Below, piece by piece: positions 1-5,126 of a DNA stretch of 5,126 nucleotides. The notes beneath the pieces were generated by a model, which saw nothing but the letters and a program-made list of their open reading frames with translations, was not told the DNA's origin and ran no database searches. The position numbers and the translations under genes were made by a program. Every line of letters starts with the position of its first letter. The first letter of the stretch is position 1. This DNA comes from DATAOG01 sp046727895 (lineage in GTDB: Bacteria; Pseudomonadota; Alphaproteobacteria; Geminicoccales; Geminicoccaceae), in contig JBKPDM010000136.1 in the NCBI GenBank assembly GCA_046727895.1, positions 1 through 5,126 of the forward strand. The letters are read 5' to 3'.

Positions 1-30
1 TCGGCAGCGTCAGATGTGTATAAGAGACAG
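1..30 (+). other. Nextera/Tn5 sequencing adapter remnant (artefact)
   Basis: These bases match the Illumina Nextera Read 1 transposase adapter lacking its first three bases. Positions 12-30 are exactly the 19-bp Tn5 mosaic end, AGATGTGTATAAGAGACAG. It is library-preparation sequence left at a contig end, not part of the organism's genome. Genomic sequence therefore starts at about base 31, and nothing can be inferred about what truly lies upstream of the MarR gene. Any reading frame starting inside these bases is chimeric. Confidence 0.97.
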
Positions 31-31
31 G

Positions 32-62
32 CCTTAGGGACCCGCCGCTACATCCCTAGAGG
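32..62. promoter_or_regulatory. Interrupted inverted repeat upstream of the MarR gene (possible operator)
   Basis: TAGGGA (35-40) and TCCCTA (53-58) are perfect inverted arms separated by 12 bp. Allowing one unpaired base, the arms extend to CCTTAGGGA (32-40) and TCCCTAGAGG (53-62). The repeat lies about 36-66 bp before the TTG start of the MarR-family gene, where autoregulatory operators of that family often sit. MarR dimers bind palindromes, so self-regulation is a reasonable inference. The arms are short, no -35/-10 pair could be placed, and the contig starts only two bases to the left, so this is tentative. Confidence 0.3.
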
Positions 63-86
63 CGGCCGCGCCACGCCGCCGAGACC

Positions 87-90
87 GGAG
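87..90 (+). promoter_or_regulatory. Ribosome binding site deciding the TTG start of the MarR gene
   Basis: GGAG lies 7 nt before the TTG at 98. The frame is closed by a TAG at 35-37, and no ATG or GTG occurs in frame between that stop and 98. This site is the main reason for accepting TTG as the initiation codon. Confidence 0.65.
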
Positions 91-97
91 CGCTGCC

Positions 98-607
98 TTG
101 CCCGCCACCGACTACGCCGCCACCATCGCCCTGATCGAGCGTCTGCACCGGCGCTTTCTCGACGTGTTGCGCGTCGAGCTCGAACGCCTCGGCACCGACC
201 AGATCAACAATGTCCAGAGCCTGCTGCTGGCCAACATCGGCAGCGAGGAGGCGAGCGTCGGCGAGCTGATGAGCCGCGGCTACTATCTCGGCTCCAACGT
301 CACCTACAATCTGAAGCGCCTGGTCGAGGCGGGCTTCGTCGAGCAGCAACGCTCGCGCCACGACCGCCGGGTGATGCGGGTCCGCCTCTCCGCCCGCGGT
401 CAGGCGCTCTGCGCCGAGATCAGCGCCATGCTCGCCCGACATGACGAGGCGCTCCGCCATCGCCCCAATCTCGCCTCGCTCGCCGAATTGAACCGCCGCC
501 TGCTGAGCCTGGAATCGTTCTGGACCGAGCAGATGATCAGGCCACCCGGCGTCTCAGCACTCAGTGATCTTGCCGAGCAGTACCTGACGCCTGGCGCCAG
601 TGACTGA
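98..607 (+). CDS. MarR-family winged-helix transcriptional regulator (LdtR-like)
   Basis: This 169-residue cytoplasmic DNA-binding protein has MarR architecture. An N-terminal dimerisation helix (about 5-32) is followed by a winged helix-turn-helix: SVGELMSRGYYLGSNVTYNLKRL spans about 53-75 (recognition helix near 64-75), and the wing, with a DRR motif at 89-91, runs about 81-98. A C-terminal dimerisation helix pair covers about 100-147. The GYY-GSNV-YNLK pattern and the FWTEQ near 141-145 resemble, from memory, the alphaproteobacterial LdtR-type branch, first described as controlling an L,D-transpeptidase in Liberibacter. Homologues I recall end soon after the FWT(D/E)Q motif. Here about 22 more residues run antisense into the end of anmK. 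The start is TTG with GGAG 7 nt upstream. Targets are unknown, though the neighbouring peptidoglycan-recycling gene makes a cell-wall role plausible. Family assignment is firm, while LdtR orthology is less certain. Confidence 0.9.
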   Translation: MPATDYAATIALIERLHRRFLDVLRVELERLGTDQINNVQSLLLANIGSEEASVGELMSRGYYLGSNVTYNLKRLVEAGFVEQQRSRHDRRVMRVRLSARGQALCAEISAMLARHDEALRHRPNLASLAELNRRLLSLESFWTEQMIRPPGVSALSDLAEQYLTPGASD

Positions 608-1675
608 GGGCACGTTCGCCGGCCGCTCGTCGAGCCGCTCGGACGCCAGGAGCGCGAAGGCGATCGCCTCCTTGGCATCGACCGGCAGACCGTAGGCATC
701 GCTGCTGCGCACCGCAATCGGGTCGAAGCGCGCGCCGAGACGCGCCATCACCTCAGGATTGCGCGCGCCGCCGCCGCTGACCATCACAGCATCGACCGCC
801 AGGCGCGGTGCGACGTGGCGCCGGTAGGTGTCATGGATGCCGAAGGCAGTGAGCTCGGCGACCGTGGCCATCAGGTCGCACCAGTCCTGCTCGCCGCGTG
901 GCCTCGCCTGGCCGAGCAGGGCATCGACGAACGGCGGCCCGAACTGCTCGCGCCCGGCCGACTTGGGCGGCGGTGCGGCGAAGAACGGGTGACCGCTGAG
1001 GGCGGCGAGCAGATCCTCGCGCAGGCGACCGCGCGCTGCCAGCCGGCCGTCGACATCGGCGCTCTGAGCGCCCGCCGAGAACCGCTCGGCCAGCTGATCG
1101 AGCACCATGTTGCCCGGCCCGCAGTCCATGCCCATCAACTCATCCACTCGCCCGCCGCCGCGCGGCACCGCGGTGAAATTGGCGATGCCGCCGATGTTGA
1201 CCGCCAGGATCGCCTCGTCGCGCTCGGCCAGCAGGCGCCAGTCGACATAGGGCACGAGCGGCGCGCCGGCGCCGCCGGCCGCGATGTCGTTGGCCCGGAA
1301 ATCGTGGATTACGGGACAGCCGAACCGCTCGGCCAGCGGCGCCGGCTCCCCCAGCTGCAGGCTGGTCACGGCGTGCTCGTGGTAGACGGTCTGGCCGTGG
1401 CTGCCGATCAGCTGCAGCTCGAACGGATGGCGGTCGAGGACGCCGGCCAGCGCGTCGGCGAAGAACCCGCCGAGCGCGCTGTCGAGGCGAGCGATCGCGG
1501 CGAGATCATGCAGCCGCTCGGCGGCCAGCGCCTGGCGCAGGCCGGCGGGGAACGGCACGGTCTCGAAGGCGACCAGCTCGAAGCCGAGCTTCGGCGCCGA
1601 GGTGATGCGGCAGAGCGCGACGTCGAGGCCATCCATCGAGGTGCCGCTGATCAGGCCGGCGACGTTGCGCGTCAC
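554..1675 (-). CDS. anmK: Anhydro-N-acetylmuramic acid kinase
   Basis: AnmK uses ATP and water to open and phosphorylate 1,6-anhydro-MurNAc, giving MurNAc-6-phosphate in cytoplasmic peptidoglycan recycling. From GTG 1675 the protein has 373 residues, close to the E. coli enzyme. Visible motifs in order are GLISGTSMDG (7-16, phosphate-binding), GSHGQTV (91-97), HDFRAND (124-130), GAGAPLVPYVD (135-145), NIGGIAN (160-166), MDCGPGN (183-189, whose Asp184 matches the proposed catalytic base), SGGGARNP (300-307), AKEAIAFA (334-341) and NVPSVTGA (354-361). All key positions are present, so it should be active. GTG 1675 puts the GTS motif at the usual distance from the N-terminus. Alternatives are GTG 1705, or GTG 1750, whose GTGA would overlap the MFS stop by 4 bp; none has a strong ribosome site. 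It lies directly downstream of the MFS gene, probably in one transcript. Its last 54 bp overlap the convergent MarR gene. Confidence 0.95.
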   Translation of the reverse strand: MTRNVAGLISGTSMDGLDVALCRITSAPKLGFELVAFETVPFPAGLRQALAAERLHDLAAIARLDSALGGFFADALAGVLDRHPFELQLIGSHGQTVYHEHAVTSLQLGEPAPLAERFGCPVIHDFRANDIAAGGAGAPLVPYVDWRLLAERDEAILAVNIGGIANFTAVPRGGGRVDELMGMDCGPGNMVLDQLAERFSAGAQSADVDGRLAARGRLREDLLAALSGHPFFAAPPPKSAGREQFGPPFVDALLGQARPRGEQDWCDLMATVAELTAFGIHDTYRRHVAPRLAVDAVMVSGGGARNPEVMARLGARFDPIAVRSSDAYGLPVDAKEAIAFALLASERLDERPANVPSVTGARRQVLLGKITEC

Positions 1676-1746
1676 GATCGCCCGGAGCTCAGGCCAGCGG
1701 ATCACGTCCGGCCGTCGCCTGCGGGTAGTCGCCTTGCGCCGCTGCC

Positions 1747-2994
1747 TCACTCGGCCGGTTGGATCGCCGGCGCGGCCTTCTCGGGCGCGCTGCGCGGCAG
1801 GGCGAGCGCGACCCCGAGCGCGCCGACGCTGCAGGCGGCCATGGCGAGGAGCACGCCGTCGATCGATCCCGTGAGGCCGACGATCAGGGCAATCAGCGGC
1901 ACGCCGAGCGAGGCGACGCCGAACGCCAGGACGAACTTCAGGCCGTAGACCGTCGCCCGCCAGCTTTCCGGGGTGTAGCGGGCGACCAGGCAGTTCTCGA
2001 TCGGTTGGGTGCCGGTCTGGACGGTCACCGCGAGCGTCATGATCGCCACCAGCAGCGGGCTGAAGGTCACCGCGGCGAGCATCAGAATGCCGATCTCGAG
2101 GGCATAGCTGATGGGATAGAGCATCCGCTCGTCGTATCGATCGGCAAGCGCGCCGCCTACGACCTGCCCGAGCGCCGAGATGATGTAGACGACCGAGACC
2201 AGGGTGCCGGCTGCGAGCGCGCTCGGGCCGATGGTCCCGCCGAGACGCGCCTGGAAGATCTTGGGCATGCCGACCGAGGCCATCTGGAAGATGAGGCCGG
2301 TGAACAGGATGGCCCCGAGCATCAGGAAGAGGCCGCGCCGCGCCTGCGCCGCATCGGGCTGCGCCCGGTTTGGACGATAGCCGGCGCGCAGCATGCCGTG
2401 GCGGCCACGCGCCACGCCGAGCGCGAACATCCCGCCGACGCCGAGGCAGACCGAACCCGGCACGATGAAGGCCGCCCGCCAGCCGATCAGATCGGCGAGC
2501 ATGCCGGCGGCCAGCGCCGCGCCCGCCGTGCCGGCGGCGCCGTACACGCCGTTGATGCCGAGCGCCCGGCCGGGCCGGTCGCCTGCCCCCACCAGCCAGG
2601 CGAGTGCCACCGGATGGTAGATCGAGGCGAACAGGCCGATCAGGGTCAGTCCGAGTGCCAGCGACCAAGGTCCGCCCGCCAGCCCGGTGAGGATGCAGGC
2701 GCTCCCGCTGCCGAGCAGGAACAGCGCCATCAGCCAGCCGCTGCTCCAGCGGTCGGCAAGCCAGCCGGCCGGCAGCGAGCCGATGCCGAACAGCAGATAG
2801 CCTGCGAAGCCGAGCGGCAGCAGCTGGGCGTAGCCCATGCCCCACATGCCCTCCATGGCGAGCACGGCGGTCGGAAAGATCAGCATCAGGAGATGCGCGA
2901 AAGCGTGGCCGACATTGATGTACAAGGTGGTCGGCCGGATCGAAGGCTCGGTCATCGAAGTCCAGGGCGCGTGGTGTGGCAGCCGCGCCAGCAT
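1747..2994 (-). CDS. MFS transporter, drug-exporter-like
   Basis: This is a 415-residue inner-membrane protein with about 12 hydrophobic segments, the first near residues 23-47, and a polar central loop around 194-220 dividing the two six-helix halves. The MFS motif A appears twice: GWLADRWSS (77-85, between helices 2 and 3) and its second-half copy GGALADRYDER (280-290). His30 and His34 in helix 1 and SIYHPVA (124-130) recall the fosmidomycin-resistance (Fsr)-like branch, which suggests proton-coupled export. The substrate cannot be named. It is shorter than AmpG permeases and lacks obvious AmpG features, so I do not assign it anhydromuropeptide import despite anmK next to it. The ATG at 2994 is chosen because GGAG (3001-3004) sits 6 nt upstream. 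An internal ATG at 2955, giving MTEPSIRPTT, has a weaker site but fits the expected N-terminus. It ends close to anmK and starts 52 nt after the NYN gene. Confidence 0.9.
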   Translation of the reverse strand: MLARLPHHAPWTSMTEPSIRPTTLYINVGHAFAHLLMLIFPTAVLAMEGMWGMGYAQLLPLGFAGYLLFGIGSLPAGWLADRWSSGWLMALFLLGSGSACILTGLAGGPWSLALGLTLIGLFASIYHPVALAWLVGAGDRPGRALGINGVYGAAGTAGAALAAGMLADLIGWRAAFIVPGSVCLGVGGMFALGVARGRHGMLRAGYRPNRAQPDAAQARRGLFLMLGAILFTGLIFQMASVGMPKIFQARLGGTIGPSALAAGTLVSVVYIISALGQVVGGALADRYDERMLYPISYALEIGILMLAAVTFSPLLVAIMTLAVTVQTGTQPIENCLVARYTPESWRATVYGLKFVLAFGVASLGVPLIALIVGLTGSIDGVLLAMAACSVGALGVALALPRSAPEKAAPAIQPAE

Positions 2995-3000
2995 GGCACA

Positions 3001-3004
3001 CTCC
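3001..3004 (-). promoter_or_regulatory. Ribosome binding site of the MFS gene
   Basis: On the minus strand GGAG lies 6 nt before the ATG at 2994. It favours that start over the internal ATG at 2955, which is preceded only by a weak TGGA. Confidence 0.5.
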
Positions 3005-3046
3005 GCCCGATCGAGCCAGCCCGGTTCCAGGCGATGATCCGAAATG

Positions 3047-3689
3047 TCAGCTGCTTACGGGAGCCGGCGGACGCTTGGGACGATAGTCGCGTGGGTCCAA
3101 ACAGGCATCGTACGTCGCCCGATCGATCGGGATCCAGTCGGTCTTGTTGATGCCGCGAAGCCTGTAGGCAGGACTGGACGGATACGCCGATGCGATCTTG
3201 ATCCATCGCCTCCGCTCCCGCGCAATCAACCGGATCTCCTCGGCTACTTCCGAAAGGTCCTGGTCGCTACAGAACAACAATGCCACGTCGTACTCGTTCT
3301 GGTGGGCGAGCCGGATCACGTCCAGGGCGAGGCGAACGTCGATGCCCTTTTCGGCTCCGACCAGGAACGTCAAGCCTGCGGCCGTCAGGAAGCGTCACCC
3401 TTTGGTTTCGATAGCGCAGAGATCTCGTGAAGACGTGAACGCCTTCGCGCCCCATTTGGGCACATTTCGCAACCCAAAAATGGTTCCAGAACGCATTGTC
3501 AGCCGCGTCCGGAACGCCTGTGTAGAATCGAACCTGCTGGCAATGCCACCCCTGCGCCGCGCAGACGATCCTGGCGAGAGCGAGGGGGTCGTAGTTCGGA
3601 TAGTTGTGGCCGAACGCCGCCTTGGCACAGTGGAACAGGTTCTGCCCGTCCACGAAGGCCGCGGCTCGAATCGGATCGGGGGGCGGCAT
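3047..3689 (-). pseudogene. NYN-domain (PIN-like, LabA/DUF88) protein, frameshifted
   Basis: Two overlapping minus-strand frames make one NYN-domain protein of about 212 residues. NYN domains are PIN-like metal-dependent folds, usually linked to RNA cleavage. The N-terminal part (3689 down to about 3375) carries AAAFVDGQNLFH (9-20, first acidic residue Asp14), RFYTGVPD and FWNHFW, and ends at VTLPDGRR. The C-terminal part, in the other frame (about 3370-3047), has EKGIDVRLALDVIRLA, ALLFCSDQDLSEV (second acidic cluster) and GINKTDWIPIDRATYDACLD. Joining them needs one base removed within about 3371-3377 (AGGCTTG on the minus strand). Unshifted, the first frame runs into a 35-residue unrelated tail ending at 3267. 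Frame two has a TGA at 3395-3397, so it cannot extend upstream. The conserved domain on both sides suggests recent mutation or an assembly error. The ATG at 3689 has no Shine-Dalgarno. Base composition is visibly less GC-rich than its neighbours. Confidence 0.85.
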
Positions 3690-3696
3690 CAGGCGA

Positions 3697-3753
3697 TCAG
3701 AAACGATAACCCCGCCGGAGGCCTTTCAGCGTGTCCGACAGGGCGGAAATCAT
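3697..3753 (-). CDS. Possible 18-residue leader peptide upstream of the NYN gene
   Basis: An ATG at 3753 opens a micro-ORF, MISALSDTLKGLRRGYRF, ending at TGA (3697-3699). Only 7 nt separate this stop from the NYN ATG. Measured from the predicted -10 box, the +1 base falls on the A of this ATG, so the transcript could be leaderless. The NYN start has no ribosome site, which would suit translation by coupling from the micro-ORF. The peptide is basic at its C-terminus and matches nothing I recognise. At this length chance is a serious alternative, and the stretch may simply be an untranslated leader. Confidence 0.25.
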   Translation of the reverse strand: MISALSDTLKGLRRGYRF

Positions 3754-3759
3754 GGTCGA

Positions 3760-3787
3760 AATATAGGGCCCCGCACACTGGCGTCAA
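3760..3787 (-). promoter_or_regulatory. Sigma70-type promoter driving the NYN gene
   Basis: On the minus strand, TTGACG (3787-3782) and TATATT (3765-3760) are separated by 16 bp, a strong match to the housekeeping -35/-10 consensus and the best one I saw in the window. Predicted transcription starts at about 3753, some 64 nt before the NYN ATG. It lies in the most AT-rich gap of the fragment, between the SDR stop and the NYN start. It may also supply the MFS and anmK genes, as no clear terminator or second promoter separates them. Confidence 0.65.
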
Positions 3788-3812
3788 GTAAATTTCCGCA
3801 CTCCACTGTGTG
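3774..3812. repeat. Imperfect inverted repeat around the -35 box
   Basis: CACACTGG (3774-3781) faces CCACTGTGTG (3803-3812), whose reverse complement is CACACAGTGG. The arms agree except for two extra bases. They flank the -35 hexamer of the NYN promoter with 21 bp between them, a position where an operator could act. The imperfect match and lack of a known binding consensus make this weak. Confidence 0.2.
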
Positions 3813-3859
3813 TTTAGAGGCCCTCGCGGACCAGCCGCCGGTAGTTGTCCTGGTGGACG

Positions 3860-4639
3860 TCAGTAGGTGCCGGGGTAGAGGCCGCCGTCGATCAGGAAGT
3901 TCTGGCCGGTGATGTAGCTCGCCTGGGCGCTGCAGACGAAGGCGCAGAGCTCGCCGAACTCCTCGGCCGTGCCAAAGCGTCGGGCCGGGATCTGAGCCCG
4001 TGATTCGGCCGCGACGTCGGCGGCGGGTCGGCCGGCCTTCCGCGCGGCGAAGTCCATGGCCGAGCGCAGCCGATCGGTCTCGAAGCGGCCGGGCAGGAGG
4101 CTGTTGATCGTGACGTTGTGCTCGACCGTCTGGCGGGCGAGGCCGGCGACGAAGCCGGTCAGCCCCGAGCGGGCGCCGTTCGAGAGGCCGAGCTGCGCGA
4201 TCGGCGCCTTGACCGAGCTCGAGGTGATGTTGACGATGCGGCCGAACCGGCGCCCGATCATGCCGTCGACCACCGCCTTGATCAGCATGATCGCGGTGAT
4301 CATGTTGGCGTTGCAGGCCTTTGCCCAGTCGGCCTCGTCCCAGTCGCGGAAGTCGCCGGGCGGCGGGCCGCCGGCGTTGTTGACCAGGATGTCGGGCTCG
4401 GGGCAGGCGGCGAGCGCCGCGGCCCGACCTTGGCGGGTCGTGATGTCGGCCACGACCGGCGTCACCTTGGCACCGGTCGTGGCCGCGATCTCGCGTGCGG
4501 CCTGCTCCAGAGCGCTCGCGGTCCGCGCGATGATGGTGACCTCGACGCCGTTTCGGGCCAAGGCGAGCGCGCAACCGCGACCGAGCCCCTTGCTCGCGGC
4601 GCAGACCAGCGCTCTTCTGCCGGCGATGCCCAGATCCAT
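3860..4639 (-). CDS. SDR-family protein lacking the canonical Tyr/Lys active site
   Basis: This 259-residue cytoplasmic Rossmann-fold protein has the short-chain dehydrogenase/reductase layout. The cofactor loop is CAASKGLG (13-20) in place of TGxxxGxG. Arg39 after the second strand suggests NADP(H). NNAG is at 87-90, with GPPPG following, SSS at 140-142 and the C-terminal INGQ-like ITGQNFLIDGG at 243-253. The usual YxxxK is replaced: in LGLSNGARSGLTGF, Ser153 and Arg157 stand where Tyr and Lys are expected. I recall a 3-oxoacyl-ACP-reductase-like SDR subgroup with the same SNGAR-type deviation, so this is probably a subgroup trait and not decay. Reaction and substrate are unknown, and naming it FabG would overstate the evidence. 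The ATG at 4639 has a strong GGGGAG 7 nt upstream that abuts the hdaA stop, and the 12-nt gap indicates an hdaA-SDR operon. Confidence 0.9.
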   Translation of the reverse strand: MDLGIAGRRALVCAASKGLGRGCALALARNGVEVTIIARTASALEQAAREIAATTGAKVTPVVADITTRQGRAAALAACPEPDILVNNAGGPPPGDFRDWDEADWAKACNANMITAIMLIKAVVDGMIGRRFGRIVNITSSSVKAPIAQLGLSNGARSGLTGFVAGLARQTVEHNVTINSLLPGRFETDRLRSAMDFAARKAGRPAADVAAESRAQIPARRFGTAEEFGELCAFVCSAQASYITGQNFLIDGGLYPGTY

Positions 4640-4645
4640 GCGGTG

Positions 4646-4651
4646 TCTCCC
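4646..4651 (-). promoter_or_regulatory. Strong ribosome binding site of the SDR gene
   Basis: GGGGAG on the minus strand lies 7 nt before the SDR ATG and follows immediately after the TAG stop of hdaA (4652-4654). Ribosomes finishing hdaA would therefore be placed at the next start, which favours translational coupling. Confidence 0.75.
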
Positions 4652-5126
4652 CTAGCCTTGCTCTTGATCCTGCGACTCGAGCACGGCGCGCGCGAGCGCC
4701 ACGCTGACCGGGCGTTGCTGACGGAGGGAGCGCTCATCGAGCGCTTCCACCAGGGCGCGGGCTGCGGCGAATGACCGCTCCATATGCTGGAGCAGCCAGG
4801 CAATGACGTCCTCGGCCACCGCGAGCTGCCGGTCGCCGAACAGCTTGACGAGCAGGGCGCCGAGCAGCGCATCGTCGGGCGGGCCGATCGCGACCGCAGG
4901 AGCCGCGCGCAGGCGCGAGGCGAGATCGGGCAGGCAGACCGGCCAGGTGGCGGCGGGACGAGAGGCGGTGAGCAGCAGATGTCCCCCGGCTTCGTGCAGG
5001 CGGTTGTAGAGTTGCAGAAGCGCCACCTCGTCGGCGATCGGCTCGGCGGGATCGAGGACCAGCGCGGGCGCCGGCAGGACCTCGGTCGCGAGCGGCAGCG
5101 CGTCGCGCGCGAGCCAGGAGGCCCCC
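4652..5126 (-). CDS. hdaA: HdaA, DnaA-related replication inactivator (5' end missing)
   Basis: The last 157 residues of a DnaA-like AAA+ protein are present; the frame is open to the window edge, and about 70-80 N-terminal residues with the clamp-binding motif and Walker A are missing. HdaA acts with the DNA-bound sliding clamp to stimulate ATP hydrolysis by DnaA after initiation (RIDA), preventing re-initiation. Supporting features, numbered from the visible end, are a Walker B-like strand ALVLDPAE (20-28), HLLLTASRP (49-57, sensor I region), LPDLASRLR (65-73, arginine-finger region), IGPPDDALLGALLVKLF (80-96) and ERSFAAARALVEAL (116-129, with Arg123 as the likely sensor II). The second Walker B acid is replaced by proline (DP), which may be tolerated in this divergent family. 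GTG 5026 is an internal Val, not the start. The missing DnaA domain IV tail identifies it as HdaA and not DnaA. It is co-transcribed with the SDR gene. Confidence 0.9.
   Translation of the reverse strand, partial: GASWLARDALPLATEVLPAPALVLDPAEPIADEVALLQLYNRLHEAGGHLLLTASRPAATWPVCLPDLASRLRAAPAVAIGPPDDALLGALLVKLFGDRQLAVAEDVIAWLLQHMERSFAAARALVEALDERSLRQQRPVSVALARAVLESQDQEQG

Noticed and set aside
16..444. Plus-strand open frame starting inside the adapter
   Set aside because: Its start lies in synthetic adapter sequence, and it overlaps the MarR gene out of frame.
815..1948. Long plus-strand open frame opposite anmK
   Set aside because: It is a shadow of anmK caused by high GC with few stop codons. 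Its translation is Arg/Ala/Gly-rich without family motifs, while the opposite strand has unmistakable AnmK motifs.
1747..2994. AmpG muropeptide permease assignment for the MFS gene
   Set aside because: It was considered because anmK is adjacent, but the length, 12-helix layout and Fsr-like SIYHPVA signature fit an exporter-type MFS better.
1676..3001. anmK frame staying open upstream through the whole MFS gene (about 815 codons in total)
   Set aside because: The upstream part is an out-of-frame reading of the MFS gene and is rich in Arg and Pro. The AnmK family starts just before GTSMDG, so a fusion protein is not credible.
1759..3150. 463-codon plus-strand open frame opposite the MFS gene
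   Set aside because: Its composition is low in hydrophobic residues and rich in Arg, Glu, Ala and His, typical of the antisense of a membrane protein gene. No domain is recognisable.
3368..3397. Programmed ribosomal frameshift in the NYN gene as the preferred explanation
   Set aside because: No classical slippery heptamer, stop codon in the A-site, or clear stimulatory structure is present. Mutation or sequencing error is simpler.
3452..3483. Inverted repeat CCATTTGGG...CCCAAAAATGG as a terminator or hairpin
   Set aside because: It lies inside conserved NYN coding sequence around FWNHFWVAKCAQMG, the arms are imperfect, and no T-run follows it. The codons explain it.
3750..4574. 274-codon minus-strand frame overlapping the SDR gene
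   Set aside because: It is an alternative-frame shadow, extremely rich in Arg/His/Gly. The SDR frame holds the conserved motifs and the strong ribosome site.

Overview
The window looks like a high-GC alphaproteobacterial chromosome fragment, probably from a shotgun or metagenome contig. An HdaA-type DnaA-related protein, an LdtR-like MarR regulator and consistently GC-rich codons support this. Order and genus cannot be fixed from sequence alone. The first 30 bases are not biological: they are an untrimmed Illumina Nextera (Tn5) adapter ending in the 19-bp mosaic end, so genomic sequence starts at about base 31.

Layout, left to right: a plus-strand MarR-family regulator (98-607) begins at TTG behind a GGAG ribosome site, with an interrupted inverted repeat upstream. 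It converges on, and overlaps by 54 bp, a minus-strand anhydro-N-acetylmuramic acid kinase (anmK, 1675-554). Upstream of anmK on the minus strand are an MFS exporter-like gene (2994-1747) and a NYN/PIN-like nuclease-domain gene broken by a frameshift (3689-3047). A 170-bp gap above that holds a good sigma70-type promoter reading toward the NYN gene and an 18-codon ORF whose ATG falls at the predicted transcription start. Still on the minus strand, an SDR-family protein without the canonical Tyr/Lys catalytic pair (4639-3860) sits 12 nt behind the 3' part of hdaA (5126-4652), which runs off the right edge.

Transcription: hdaA and the SDR gene are almost certainly co-transcribed, because the SDR ribosome site abuts the hdaA stop codon. 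The NYN gene has its own promoter, and MFS then anmK may follow in the same transcript. AnmK recycles peptidoglycan fragments, and the regulator opposite it resembles a family linked in other alphaproteobacteria to an L,D-transpeptidase, so the left half has a loose cell-envelope theme; that link is inference. No RNA gene, CRISPR array, insertion sequence or convincing Rho-independent terminator was seen. I see no clear new defence or mobile system. The points most worth checking are the leaderless micro-ORF and promoter arrangement, the NYN frameshift, the SDR active site, and the MarR/anmK tail overlap.
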